64,000 bases of DNA from Metallyticus violacea (lineage: Eukaryota; Arthropoda; Insecta; Mantodea; Metallyticidae). Made by a program: the position numbers and the translations under genes. A model generated the notes under the pieces. It was not told the DNA's origin and did no database searches. It saw nothing but the letters and a program-made list of their open reading frames with translations. The stretch covers positions 80,815,001-80,879,000 of the forward strand of contig CM060831.1 of the NCBI GenBank assembly GCA_030762175.1, written 5' to 3'. This document shows, in pieces, positions 10,076-22,094 of this stretch (positions are counted from its first letter, which is position 1; every line of letters starts with the position of its first letter).

Positions 10076-10765
10076 TCAATCTGGTTTCTAGGAGTTGAAG
10101 TTTATGGGTCGTGAGAGGAAGCAAACATAAAAAGGGTCACATGATTCTTCTCAGCTTTAATGAAAATATCTCAAGATTTCGTGTGAGAGAAGTGTCCATC
10201 AATATCAGTAAGACTGGGGACTGGGGCGTGGGTTTTTTGTGACCCACAAAATGGGAAAAATGAAGAAGTAATACTGTACCTAGCCTGACGGATGATATCC
10301 CCCTATAGGTCCTGTAGGTGTCCCCTTCGTAAGTCTTTCGAACTAATTGGTGCTTGGGAAAATCAACATGGGAGGCACAAAATTCTCTCCAACACTCCAT
10401 GCATGCTATGACAGTCACCAGGCGCACCCTCTCTGCTGCATTGAGGACCCCTGTTAGTCTGTTCCCTTTCATACCAAAAACGTTTGGGAATTTTGTCTGC
10501 AGGAAGAGTGCGCTTTCTTGCTAATGTTTCATTCGTCAATATGTCGGGAACCTTTCGGCAGAGGGTATCTTTAGGCACCTTGAAACAACGCGCTGCCTCA
10601 TTTAATATTTTTGTTCTTTCACGAACTGCATTTATTGCGTTTATCATGTCTTCTTGACGACATTTTTGCCTAAATCGCTTCTTTTCAAGCCGTAATTTAC
10701 TTCCTGATATTGCGATACCTAAAAGGAGGTAGGAGGAAGGAGTTATATTATGGAACACGCTGTTT
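10076..10765 (-). pseudogene. pogo/Tigger-like transposase, N-terminal HTH and first DDE part, broken
   Basis: Two adjacent minus-strand frames. At 10698-10590 is a Psq-type helix-turn-helix: 'MINAINAVRERTKILNEAAR' then 'FKVPKDTLCRKV', the DNA-binding start of pogo-like transposases. After a deletion (the CENP-B-type second HTH is missing) and a frameshift, the frame at 10472-10137 reads 'GVLNAAERVRLVTVIACM', then 'HFVGHKKPTPQSPVLLIL', the first half of the DDE_1 domain. The family's 'LLILDGHxSH' aspartate motif is altered to 'LLILMDTSLT'. Stops, a deletion and the interruption at 9.1-10.1 kb make it a pseudogene. Confidence 0.78.
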
Positions 10766-10830
10766 CATATTAACACCAGTCGCCATTTGCCAAACTAGTG
10801 ATAGATAATCCCGATTTAAAAATATTCATT

Positions 10831-11789
10831 TCAGAAGAGCTGAGTGCACAGGCTCGTTGTCGTAAAGAAGGCGCACACCACCACTCAGCTTTCCTCGCCT
10901 TTTCTCTTTGATGGAAGCACGTAGTCTGTGCAGTAGGCCAGCATAGTACTCCCCATTTACTGTGGTGTTCCTCTCCTTGAAGTCAATGAAGAGCATTCCT
11001 TCACAGTGCCAAAAGATTGTGGTCATGATCTTCCTGGTTGACTGAATTACCTTGGCCTTTAGAGGCGGTGCTTCGCCAGATTAACGTCACTCCATTGATT
11101 CAATCTCTTTTGGACAAGGGATCATAGCAGAGGACCATAGTTTCCTCTCCTGTAACAATAGTTTGCAGAACTTCTCTCTCTCGTAGCCACGGCAGAGCTC
11201 CAGAAATGCCTGACGACAGATGACTCGTTCCTGCTTTTAGACTCAGGAAAACGTGTAGACACCCATATTGCACTAACCTTATTCATGTTTAAATTTTCGT
11301 GAATAATTCGGAGGACTGTTGTTTTAGAAAGGTCTAATCTTGCTACTATTTCTGTAACTTTGGATCGCCGGTCTTCCATAATTTGTCCATCCACAAGAGA
11401 GAGTGAATGTTTTCAGGAGTGAGCACCTCCAAGGGCTGACCTGCACGCTATTCGTCTTCAATGCTTTCTCGACCATTGGAAAAAGTGTGCTCCATTCTTT
11501 TACTGTAGAATATGAGGGGGATACTTTCCCATATACACCGCCCAATCGCTGTTTAATTTTATGTGCAGTAAGTGCTTCTTTTGTGAAGAACTTAATAACA
11601 GCTCGAAGCTCCATTTTGAACATGTCACAATCTTCTACACATAGCCTTCTTTATGCGACTATATCTGAACAACTGAACACAGTTACAGCTGCAATTATTT
11701 ACTTAACAGATAATGTATGACATCAGATAAGGGTTTTGTTAAGGCGATACTCCTCACGGCGAGGCCGGAAACTTATGGATCTACCCTTA
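10831..11789 (-). mobile_element. MarA copy 2, SETMAR-like mariner, 3'-truncated
   Basis: On the minus strand the element starts at a terminal inverted repeat at about 11760-11789 ('taggtccataagtttccgg'-like, here 'tagatccataagtttccgg'), next to a TA dinucleotide. An N-terminal frame MFKMELRAVIKFFTKE starts at 11623. Later patches show LDLSKTTVLRIIHEN and the second catalytic block, altered from HDN to YDN, just before the break at about 10831. The third aspartate and the 3' inverted repeat are lost. It abuts the pogo relic. Several frameshifts are present. Confidence 0.88.
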
Positions 11790-13109
11790 TAGATACACGG
11801 AACGTCTAAATCGCGACAGGATCTTTCTCACTGACAGCCATGGCGTGTACAAGGCCTGGAATGCATAGTTTTCAAAATTTTTTTCCCTTTTTATAATTTA
11901 ATCTCATGTACCACTAGTTTCCTCATGCTGAGGTAAAAATGGGCCTTAAAAACGTTTAATAAAAGGAAAGATAAATGTTAACATTAAAGATATGAGCAAG
12001 GAAGGACTGGTCCGATCAAAGCCCTGGATTAATTACTAAAGGCTAATAAGAGATGTTTGTTACGTTTTTCCTTGTAAGAAAATCTGATGCAACAAGTCTC
12101 TCCTTTCCCTTGTTTGCGGTTAGACACAATATTAACATAAACAATCGTAAACATTTTATCATGTTGTAAGGTATGGCCTTGACAGCTGAAAGCGGAAGGA
12201 GCCTCGAAGCGTCAAACCATTTTAAATGCAGAATCTGCCGAACGTCATTTTCCAAGAATTTTTGCATAGCTGTCGGCAAAATAATAATTTAGAAGTCCTC
12301 AGCCAAAGGCAATAAATAAAGTAGGAAATTTGTGGTGGCAACAGATTTTTGCTAATAAATAACTGCACTCGCTGTGTTAGTAACTCCACCAGTTATATGT
12401 ATTGTTGTTCAGGCTACTTCCACAATTGTCACCTGTCTGCTGGACAGTTTCCTTTAAATAATTTTAGCCGAAGATAAAGGTTTAGGTATAAAGTTGTTCC
12501 GGATCCTAGCCGTTTGAATTTAACTACACTTGACACCTACAGATGTCAGAAGGATAAGTGGTCAGCCCATCGCCACAAGTGCCATCTAGTGTGATGCTAA
12601 GGTATTACTTGGACGTGAAATAGCGGGTAAATATTTTGTTCAGGTTCCTTTTTGTTCGTATATGGAGTTGTTTAATGTGCTGCAAATCTACGACAGGGGA
12701 AACATCCATACATTAACCAAAATACTGATTATATTTAAAGCACAACCGATGCCAATTTAATCGTGGATGGACCCTTCAAAACGAGATTGGATTTTTATGG
12801 ACTTTGGTGTATGCAATTTATGGAATTATATTTCTCAGGTCTTGTCAGACAAACTGAGTTGATAGTCTGCTTAGTTATCACTAATATTATCAAAGACAAA
12901 GTGTGTTCATTTGTTCAGAGTCTCCTGTCTGCACATGTTTCGTTATGATGGTTATAAATTGATATAATTTCTGAAAAATGCTATGTCAATGTGTATGGCC
13001 GAAAAATTCTGTTAAAATTTGGGCTCCCACACAGAGTGCTGGAAGACAGAGATCCCTCCCAGGGATTCACGTAGGCCCGTGGTCCTCAGTTTTTTTTTTT
13101 TTTTCTTTT
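11790..13109. other. Unannotated stretch
   Basis: About 1.3 kb with no shared repeat and no recognised ORF. A 78-codon minus frame at 12043-12279 has no visible domain. A T run occupies about 13090-13104 just before Rep-D copy 2. Confidence 0.45.
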
Positions 13110-13508
13110 TATCTGCCTTTCGGCTGTAGACGATCTCGACGCCCAAACGCGCTAAGCGAACTTAGGTATTGGTGGATAGGTCACGTCTAGCATAGATCTA
13201 CTCAATTTAAGAGATGAGTCACTCTAGCATTAAGGTAGCCACCACTCTCCCCGCGACAACAGCGATTCAGGAAACATCTGTCTCACCTCAAGGTACACGC
13301 CTTCGGCACTACCTTGGGACACACCACCGCCGCGGGTACTCATTTACTTGTGAGTTCCGGGACCACTGCCGCACTTGAGTACAACCATCCGGACAACGGG
13401 CTCGAATAAGTCCGGCCTGGCTGCTTCCAGTAACGTCAGAAGTACCACAGGTACTCAGGGTCTGCACCTGGAGCATCTATAGAGCAACGACCGAAGTCGC
13501 GTTCCCCC
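13110..13508 (+). repeat. Rep-D copy 2
   Basis: Same orientation as the copy at 3700-4132, sharing 'ttcggctgtagacg', 'gcattaaggtagccaccac', 'tacacgccttcggcac', 'ccagtaacgtcagaagtacc' and 'gagcaacgaccgaag'. Divergence is mostly C-to-T or G-to-A changes at CG sites, the pattern expected from old methylated repeats. No conserved frame or promoter found. Confidence 0.7.
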
Positions 13509-13599
13509 CTCCAAATTCAATAAAACGATTTAACGCATTATTACAGCTGTTTGCTCTGAACAATGTTAACGGCCGTTTGTTGCGAGAGGGACTAAACTA

Positions 13600-14741
13600 C
13601 AGTATGTCCCTGGTTTGAAATTTAATTTGTAACAGTCCCAGAGATTTGCTGTTTCCGTTCCATGAACAGCTCAAAAGTTTTTGTATTGTCGATGTATTTA
13701 TTTCTACATGTACTCCGTTAGTAGCTCTCAAAATGTCTAATGGATATTCGAACTCAGTCCATGTGTTATTTGAGTTGATGGAGAAGATGACAAAGATCAT
13801 GTAGAGGTGACCATATTATCTTTCACAAATCCAGAGGCGTTATGTCTGAAGATCGCTGTGGCGAAATAGTGGGCTCTTCGCGTCCGATCCATTATTGTGC
13901 AAACGCACTGTTCAAAGACTAAGAAGTCTTTACTACAGTGCGATGGGACACCATCCTGCTGGAATATTACTGCAAAGGGAATAGCTGTGGGAAAGCAAAC
14001 TGTTTAAGCATATCAAGTTAAATGGGACCAGTTACTGTTTTCTCTATGAGGAAAAATGGTTCAACAATTCTGTCACGCCTGATAGCACACTACAGATGCA
14101 CTTTGTTGCTCTCGGTGACATATTCTTAGGGTTTTTTGAACCACAAATGCGAACATTGTGACGATTAATCTTTCCTGACGTGTGGAAGGTTGGTTACTCG
14201 CTGAAAACCACATTCCCTGGGAACTTGATCTTCATCGATCCGGCAGCAAAATTTTGGCGTTTGTCAGTGATCGGGTTTCAGCGCCTGAACGAGTTGAACT
14301 TTAAAGGCATACAGTCTTTTATGCAGCACTTATGTTGAGCCCCCGTGACATTCTACAAAGTGATTGTCGAGTTTCTAGCGAAGGTCCACCCTTTCCTCAG
14401 ACATGCGTTTCTTGCTCCCAACCAGGCTGTTGGTTAACACTTCCAGTAGCTAAAAACTTATCAAAACGTGTCTTAATTGGCGTTATATCTGGTGGCTCCC
14501 GTTCGTAAGTTCGCCTAAATTTCTTTAGACTGTAATCGGTGATTTCGTTTGAGCGTGCCACAATAAGCACAAGGACTGGGCTCTACTTGTGTTATTTTGA
14601 CCTTTGATGATTATTCCAATCCTGCAACAGAATTATATTAAACTTCTTGAGTTACTCCTTATGACACCGTAAACTGCGAGTCTCTAGGACTTTCCTCACA
14701 TTTTAAATTTAAAATCAGGGAGGTTTCATGTGGACACCCTG
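13600..14741 (-). mobile_element. MarD, old Tc1/mariner element with DUF4817-type transposase
   Basis: A 1.14-kb relic bounded by TA on both sides (13598-13599 and 14742-14743). On the minus strand the 5' end begins 'cagggtgtccacatgaaacc', and the 3' end is a weak complement of this. Patches in order: an FRRTYEREPPDITPIKTRF helix-turn-helix piece (about 14500-14430) of the DUF4817 type; an 'EKTVTGPI' block; 'FQQDGVPSH', with the second catalytic Asp, near 13960; an 'SSDITPLDL' block holding the third Asp near 13840; and a terminal 'YPLDILRATNGVHVE' block (about 13750-13710), which is typical of the C terminus. Many stops; much more decayed than MarA or MarC. Confidence 0.75.
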
Positions 14742-15076
14742 TATTTTAGGTAATGTTTTTCATCCAAATATTAGTATAATGAGGAATCTACAAAACCATC
14801 TAGGTTCATATATTTTACACCACATTAATTTCCATTTTGTGAAAGGCTGCGTGGAATAAAAACCTTCTCGTAGCAACTCCATTATGAATATGCTTACTTA
14901 AACAAACCGCATGAACATCATCGGCCCATGCTGAAGATCGTCCACACAACATATAAATTATTAGCTAACATATGTCCAATAGGGAACCACTAAAAGTAAT
15001 AACATCCACTGGAATGTACAATTGGATCCTGTAATCCCAGAAAAATGTGTAGGCATTTAATGTGTGAACAGAAGTA

Positions 15077-16356
15077 GGAGGGTAGGTCCATAAGTTTCCG
15101 GCCTCGCCGATAAGGATTATCGGCTTCATAAAACTCTTATCTGGTGTCATACCTTATCTGTTAAGTAAACAATTGCAGTTGTAACTTTCGCTGTGTTCAG
15201 ACATGGTTGCATAAAAACGCTATGTGTAGAAGATTGTGACATATTCGGAATGGAATATCGAGCTGTTATTAAGTTCTTCACAAAAGAAGAACTTACTCCA
15301 AATGAAATTAAACAGCGATTGGACGGTGTATATGGGGAAGCATCCCCCTCATATTCTACCGTAAAAGAATGGGCCAAAGTTTTTCGAATGAGTCGAGAAA
15401 GCATTGAAGACGAAGAGTGTGCAGTTCAGCCCTTGGAGGTGCTCACTTCTGAAAACATCGCTCTTGTGGAAGAAGAAATTATGGAAAACCGGCGGCTCAA
15501 AGTTACAGAAGTAGCAACAAGTTTAAGCCTTTCTAAAACAACAGTCCTTCGAATTATTCATGAACATTTAAACATGAATAAGGTTAGTGCAAGATGGGTG
15601 CCTAGACTTCTTTCCTCAGTCCAAAAGCAGCAACGAGTCATCTGTTGTCAAGCATTTTGGCAACGAGAGAGAGAGAGAGAGAGAGAAGTTCTGTAAATCA
15701 TTGTTACAGGAAATGAAACTGTGGTCCTCTACTATGATCCCGTGTCCAAAAGAGACTCAAATGAGTGACGTAAATCTGGCGAAGTACCGTCTGTAAAGGT
15801 CAAGGTCACTCAGTCAACCAAGAAGATCATGACCACAATCTTTTGGCACTGTGAAGGAATACTCTTCATTGACTTCAAGGAGAGGAACACCACAGTAAAA
15901 GGGGAGTACTAAGCTGGCCTACTGCACAGATTACGTGCTTCCATCAAAGATAAAAGACGAGGAAAGCTCAGTGGTGGTGTGCGACTTCTTCACAACAACG
16001 CGCCTGTGCACACAGCTCTTGTTGCAAAGGAAGCTGTGAGGAAATGTGGCTTCTAGGAGATCGACCATCCACCCTATAGCCCAGATCTAGGTCCCAGTGA
16101 CTATTTACTCTTCTCAAAACTCAAGAAGGACTTTCGAGGAAGGAAATTTAATTGTGATAAAGAAATGATGGATGCTGTTTATGCCCATTTTGCAGACAAG
16201 ATTTCTGACTATTTGGGAGGGGGGATTGAAATGTTAATTCAAAGATGTGAGAAGTGTATTGCAATAAAAGGTAACTATATTGAAAAGTGAAATATAGTTT
16301 TTGTCTTTATCATACCTAGAAAATGGTTAGTCCGTAAACATATTAACAGTTATATC
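15077..16356 (+). mobile_element. MarA copy 3, SETMAR-like mariner, nearly full length
   Basis: Begins after a TA at 15075-15076 with the family inverted repeat ('taggtccataagtttccggc'); the 3' repeat is eroded. Coding starts at ATG 15250 (MEYRAVIKFFTKEELTP) with an intact N-terminal half: HTH_48-type domain, then SLSKTTVLRIIHEHLNMN. The frame breaks at a GA microsatellite (about 15665-15686). Further patches give HNNAPVHTALVAKEA (the usual HDN changed to HNN, so the second catalytic Asp is lost) and HPPYSPDLGPSDYLLF with the third Asp. An in-frame stop replaces a residue near 15910. The family uses a DD34D triad. Confidence 0.93.
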
Positions 16357-16464
16357 ATACAGGTCTTTTTATAAAATTAAAAATCCTTTATAATAAGACA
16401 TTTTTAGGTTGTGTTGGATAGGGCTAACAATGTTTATTATACTAGCTTAACTCAATGAATGAAC

Positions 16465-16742
16465 GTTGTTTAACGCCCGTTTTTGCTACAGAGGCACCAC
16501 AGGCGATGGACACTGATGATACATGAGATGAAATTATATATTGGGAAAGAATTTATTTTTAAGGAAGGAAACGTTCCAGGCCTAAGTTTAGGGTACCTTC
16601 CCGGCATTTTCCATTTATGAGGACTGAGGAAAACTTGGAAAAAAAAACCTCAGTCAGCGAAGACGATCCTGGCGGGATTCGAACTCCAGACCTCCCGCTC
16701 ATGAGTCCGCAATTTAACGACCTCGGCCAACCGTCGCGGTGG
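16465..16742 (-). repeat. SINE-A, copy 5
   Basis: Full-length minus-strand SINE-A: 3' terminus 'gtttaacgcccgtttttgct' at 16469, body, B box complement 'gattcgaactcc' near 16676-16687, and A box complement 'ttaacgacctcggcca' near 16713. A spurious open frame runs across it. Confidence 0.92.
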
Positions 16743-17376
16743 CTTAACTCACTCCGAAAACTAAAGGAAGCAAATGCCCTATTTCCAACAAAACTTTCTT
16801 GCTTTTAATAAAGTGAATCTCAGCTTTAACACCCGTAATACTTATCAAACATTATTTTGTCAAAGTGTTAGGTTTGAAATCACAGGATATTTCAACTGGA
16901 TTTTGCTATTGAAATTTTGACATAAAAATTCATATTTTCTTTTTTTATTTGTACTTACATTTCTTCCACTATGATAACAGTGCATATGTATGTTCTTGAT
17001 ACAGCTCGATGAAAGTGCAGCGGTAGATGTAAACAAAACCGAAGAGCCCTTTTATATGCTCTTAAAAAGAAGAAGAAGAAGAAGAAGAAGAAGAAGAAGA
17101 AGAAGAAGAAGAAGAAGAAGAAGAGAGGACAAATACAAGGAACCACAATTTCTCTTCTATTATTTCATTTTCTACGAGTGCTTTACATGTACATAGTATT
17201 TACCTTACTTAGTGTTCATAACTTTTTAAATTTATTCTACTTAATAATGTATTCTAAAGTGGCCACTATCTCGTATTGAAAATTTAAATTACCAAGCCAG
17301 TATGTAATTTTTAATGTTCGTTTCAAAAACTAATTTTTATTAAATGAATAAATATACTTTTAAGACACTTAATTTA
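16743..17376. repeat. Spacer with an (AGA)n microsatellite at 17068-17124
   Basis: A near-perfect AGA/GAA trinucleotide run of about 57 bp lies at 17068-17124. The rest of the spacer has no recognised feature. Open frames encoding Arg runs (plus) or Phe runs (minus) arise from the microsatellite. Confidence 0.85.
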
Positions 17377-18725
17377 CAGAGGGTGTCAAAAAAGTATACA
17401 TACTTCAAGCAAAGAAAAAAAAACTGTGTTAACATAACAAAACTGCATTCACACAAACAGAAAATGATGAACACTAATCATCTTAGACTTTTACAGATAA
17501 AACAGTTGCTCAAAATGCCCGCCATCGGCGTCGATACACTTCTGAGTACGTTGAACTACTGATTGAGTAACGTTTGCGAAAGTGTCCTCAGCACATGCCG
17601 TTTCAATTTCTTCCCGAAGTGCTGTCAGTGTAGCTGGTTTTCTACGGTATACAACATCCTTAAGAGTTTCCCACAGGTAGAAGTCCAACGGAGTTAGATC
17701 TGGAGAACGCGGTGGAAACTCAATCTGACCTCTTCGTCCTATCCAGTGCTTTGGAAGATTATCATCAAGGTACGCACGTACATCTCGGCGTAAAGTTGTG
17801 GTGCACCACCCTGTTGGAAGTAAAATTCTTCATTTTCATAGAGTGTATTATTGGCGGGTAGGATGGATGTGCGTATCAGGTTTCGGTACACTGGGCCAGT
17901 TACTGTTCCTTCAAAAACGAGTGGTCCAATAGACCCCTAGATGACAACCCACACCAAACATAATTTCAGGTAAATTAACAGTCTTTTCCAAAACACGTGG
18001 ATTGTTTGCACACCAGTAGACACCGTTATGCCGTTCAACTTAAATTGTGTCTCATCGGACTAAACAACTTTCCCTATGAAGGCCTCATCCTCTCGCACCA
18101 TGTTCCGAAACCACTCACATTCTCCAATCAGGGTCATCTTCATTTAATGCATGCAAAAGTCTTGGGATGAAAACTTTCAACTTTGCTGTTTTAATAATAC
18201 GACGTACCTGGTTCTGCTAATCCCAGTCTCACGTGCACATTTCTTTGTAGATTTCTGCAGTGAGTGCTCAAAACGTTCCTAAACCATAGCCGAGGACGCG
18301 GCGCTTGTTACTGTGCGAGGTCTCCCGGATCTGCCCTTGTGAACATCGCATACGGTACAATGAGTCTCAAATTTGTCTCGAATGCGTGCAATAGTCACTC
18401 GCGTTGACGGTTCTGTTCTGTACACACGTCTCCATTGCCTTTGAACTTCAGCAACATTCTCAGTTTTCCAATACCGCTTCAAAATTGCTTTCCGCTGTTC
18501 AAACGATAATCTTGGCTTCATTTTGTTGTAGCAACGCTAGCATAACGTAATGTGAGTCACATCTGTTTACAGAACATCATACAATAATATTGGCTTAATT
18601 TGTTCATTGTTGATTTACCTGCCACGTAGCAACGCTAGCATAACATAATGTATGTGAGTCACATCTGTTTACAGAACATCATACTACACATTACTGTTGT
18701 TTTTCGGTCCAATATGTTGATTATA
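17377..18725 (-). mobile_element. MarC copy 1, DD41D-type Tc1/mariner element
   Basis: The 3' end, at 17377 after TA, carries the family inverted repeat ('cagagggtgtcaaaaaagta'). On the minus strand the N-terminal frame (18521-18279) reads MKPRLSFEQRKAILKRYWKT, then RVYRTEPSTRVTIARIRDKF, the DUF4817-type helix-turn-helix. The C-terminal frame (17688-17491) reads MDFYLWETLKDVVYRRKPAT and ends in FEQLFYL. The middle is frameshifted. Two direct copies of a roughly 100-bp unit lie between the start codon and the 5' end (18527-18700). The 5' inverted repeat is lost. Confidence 0.9.
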
Positions 18726-19317
18726 ATTTATATGGGGGTGGCAGGTAATAAATCCCACCTCATAATTTTAAAAATAAAATCAAAATTTTCAATGGTTCTT
18801 GCACTAAACGTTAAAAGCGCAGCTTTAAATTTTTAAAATAGAAAAAATTACAAATTTTTGTCACTTCTCAGCAAGAATACATACTCCACAAATAAAAGAG
18901 CGGGATAAATTGAGTTGCCCTTTTCCCAAATACGTAAAACGAACTTTTTTCTTAACGTTTACGCACGTCAATACAGCAAAAATAATTAAAATTCATAATA
19001 AAAAAAGAAAACAACCTCACATTCTGCTGAGTTTCGAAACCGTAACTGTTTAAGCAGCAAAAATCGTATTTGCTCACATCATAATATTTCTATGTCCAAT
19101 AAACATGAGCAATGAACAATAAACCAATGGTAACAGAAAGTGCACTTTACTTAAACAACAGAAAGAAATGCTGCACTTAATTTCCTTAGCACAGAGCGTT
19201 TTCTGTCTGATTCATTGAAATCAAATTTGCATTTGAGAAGCAATTTATAAATATATTTTTTTCTGACTCCCTTACTTGCCCTATTTCCCATTTAAAACCT
19301 AGTTAGTTCAATTTCCT
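18726..19317. other. Unannotated spacer
   Basis: AT-rich, no recognised feature. Confidence 0.5.
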
Positions 19318-19597
19318 ACCGCCAAGGGTGGCCGAGGTCGTTAAGGCGCGAACTTGTGTGCGGGAGTTCTAGGGTTCGAATCCCTCCAGGGCCATCCTCC
19401 CTAATTGAGGTTTTTTCTGTGTTTTCCTCAGTCCTCATAAATGGCAAATGCCGGGGAGGTACCCTAAACTTAGGTCCGGAACGTTTCCTTCCTTAAAAAA
19501 TCCTTTCCCAATTTATCATTTCATCTCAAGTATCATCAGTGTTCATCGCCTGTGATGCCTGAGTAGTAAAAACGGACATTAAACACCAAACAAAAAA
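19318..19597 (+). repeat. SINE-A, copy 6 (full length)
   Basis: Head with A box 'tggccgaggtcgttaaggcg' (about 19330-19349) and B box 'gggttcgaatccc' (19372-19384), the full body, and terminus 'cggacattaaacacc' with an A-rich tail. Body order is identical to the copy at 4225. Confidence 0.93.
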
Positions 19598-20007
19598 TAA
19601 TTTCATAATCGCTTTGAGCAGAATACAAACAGAAAAATCTCTCCGCTCATGGTAGAAGTAATTTATAGATTCTGGTTGTCTGTGTGCCCGTCTAATCTGC
19701 AAGCAATGTGGAGTGTGCGCGACAATGGTTCAAAAGTGACTGAAAACATCAGAATTAACATCTTTGAAATATAAAATAAAAAGTTCATAATTTCTGTTTA
19801 CTTTGTCAAAATAGCTTCACTAATGTATTCGTAAGTAATACATAAAACATGACAGCTTTATTATTAACCCTGTATAAACAGGATGGATGTACCAACAGGG
19901 ACATTCTGTTATTCTATCCTTGTTTATACTTATCTGACCTGTTGTACTTCTAGTGTGTAACGCTGTTACTTGATGTCGTCGACGTTGACGTAACTACCAG
20001 CACAATA

Positions 20008-21219
20008 TCCTCGGCTAGTTCAGGGTTTGTTATTATAGCTGGATTTTTCAGATTGATACTTCGGGGGTGAAAGGAGTGTGATTTAAGTATATCAAAATCA
20101 CAATGTGTAGAAATGTACGAGTTTATTAATGTTTTGTTATTAACACACAACTGTACACTTTTCTGATTACGATATGCTCTGAGAATATTATTACATGCAG
20201 ACTGTATATGAGACAGACGTGTTATAATTTATATTTCTCTCCCGAAAACTGTGCTTTATGTTCTGTTGTAACTTGTATACTGTTTTCCTATATGTATATT
20301 AATTCACACTCGTAACTCCTATCATTACCACAAATAATAATTTTGTAATATCTTCCAAGAAATATTAATCGCCACTTATCTTTACGTCATGTTAAAATAC
20401 TGTTTCTTTATACGGAGTAAGACCACGATTTCTACTAATGGAATTTAAAACACAACTTCTCTCTACGGAATCCAACACATAACCAACAAATTTCAAGATA
20501 AAACCTTCACTTATTACAATAGGGCTGTAATAACACTATACATTACAATGTATTATATTTTCAACATACGTACACTAAGCGAATGAAATTCGTTAATTTC
20601 TATTTAGTCGCAACAAAGCTGTCTGTCTCGTGTTTCATTCTTGGTACACATTATTAATGTTGTTACGCTTGCCATTGCTTGATTCGCTGAATATTACAGT
20701 TTTCTTATCTGTAGTTTAATATTTTCATATTCTTGACTATGTATGTGTTTCTTTGAACCGTTACATTTATGTTATTCGGTATTGTCATAAAGACCAACAA
20801 ACAAACATTAAGACATACCTTGTAATATCCTTTTCTGATACACGAAATATATACAAATAAGCTTACTAGATTTATACGATTTAAAACCTATTACCAACGA
20901 ATATTTGTTATTTGAGTTGAAAATTAAAGACTTTATCTAACATAAAAGCATATGAATATGATCGTATTAAATTTATATAAATAAAACATATTATCAATGA
21001 ATGTTTGAACCTTTAAATAAAAAATTACAGCCTTTATCTTACGTAATAATATACGTAAATGAACTTTTTAAATTAACATAGCTAAATATCTATTACCATT
21101 AAATGGTTGTGGCTTTATATTGAGCATTATACCCTTTACCTAATATACAAATTGTGAAAATGAAATTATTAAAATAAAATAGTTAAACAGCTGCTATAAT
21201 GATTGTTTAGGGCCTTAAA
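20008..21219 (+). repeat. Rep-E copy 1, 1.2-kb AT-rich repeat
   Basis: Collinear and highly similar to 55014-56197 along its whole length, in the same orientation. Shared blocks include 'tcacaatgtgtagaaat', 'tctcccgaaaactgt', 'cgtacactaagcgaatgaaa' and the closing 'cttaaat'. The 3' third consists of about four degenerate direct sub-repeats of about 100 bp (roughly 20835-21215), each reading like 'cata..aatgaacttatt..' then 'tattac.aatgaatgttt'. No conserved ORF, tRNA-like head or obvious terminal inverted repeat was found. A non-autonomous mobile element or an LTR-like fragment are both possible. Confidence 0.75.
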
Positions 21220-21583
21220 TGAGATATTTTCGTTTTAATGTTTATGTTTCCCTCCTTATCCCTCTTAATGGTTTATATCCATTTCTCTCTAACTTTGACC
21301 AAATAGTTTCCTCTCATTTTTATATTCTTCTCTCCTTTTATAGTTAGATTCTTTCTAATTAATATTTTCCACAATAAACTCTTCCGTTTTTGCTACCAAG
21401 TCTATTCTCGCCATAACTTTATTTATCTAATAAAACAGACATATTTCAGTATAATAAACAATGAAAATCCGAATCGACTTCTCCACACGTTGGACATTTT
21501 CCTGCGTCTTTATCATATCCTAACCCTTTTGAATGCATAACTCCAGTTGTAGTTCATGCCAAACCTTCCAGACCTGCCTTATA
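21220..21583. other. Unannotated spacer
   Basis: AT-rich, no recognised feature. Confidence 0.5.
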
Positions 21584-21847
21584 CCACCACGGGTGGCCGA
21601 AGTCGTTTTGGCGGGATTCGTAAGCGGGAGGTCTGAGGTTCGAATCCCATCAGGACCGTCCTCCCTGACTGAGGTTTTTTTCCAAGTTTTCCTCACACAC
21701 AAATGGCAAATGCCGGGGAGGTACCCTAAACTTTAGCCCTGGAACGTTTCCTTCCTTAAAAATATATAATTCCATCTCGTGTATCATCAGTGTTCACCAC
21801 CTGTGGTGCCTCAGTAGTAAAAACGGGCGTTAAGCACCAGTAAAAAA
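21584..21847 (+). repeat. SINE-A, copy 7
   Basis: Head 'cgggtggccgaagtcgtttt' with a mutated A box, B box 'aggttcgaatccc' (about 21637-21649), body, and terminus 'aaaacgggcgttaagcacc' plus A run. Small deletions occur in the 'cctttccc' block. Confidence 0.92.
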
Positions 21848-22094
21848 CTGCGTTATTACGTTGTTGTATATTATTTTCCCTTCCCATACTATATTGGGGT
21901 ATCTTATTACAGAGTAATTTTATTACTAAGTGCATCATCTGTCATGTTTCTTGAGCAGTTTGTTTAGGGATGTTTGGCAAACTGAAAGTCTGTCGCTAGA
22001 TTTCGTATCCATCCTGTGTACAGTTTTTATTTATGTATATGCCTACACACATGTACGAATATAACATGCGTATGCATAAATTGCTCTTTACCTA

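Noticed and set aside
16617..16808. Frame containing GIRTPDLPL
   Set aside because: It is the SINE-A body read through; similar peptides appear at other SINE-A copies, for example 21520-21702.
17041..17196. Arg-rich plus frame and Phe-rich minus frame
   Set aside because: Both are translations of the AGA microsatellite at 17068-17124, not proteins.
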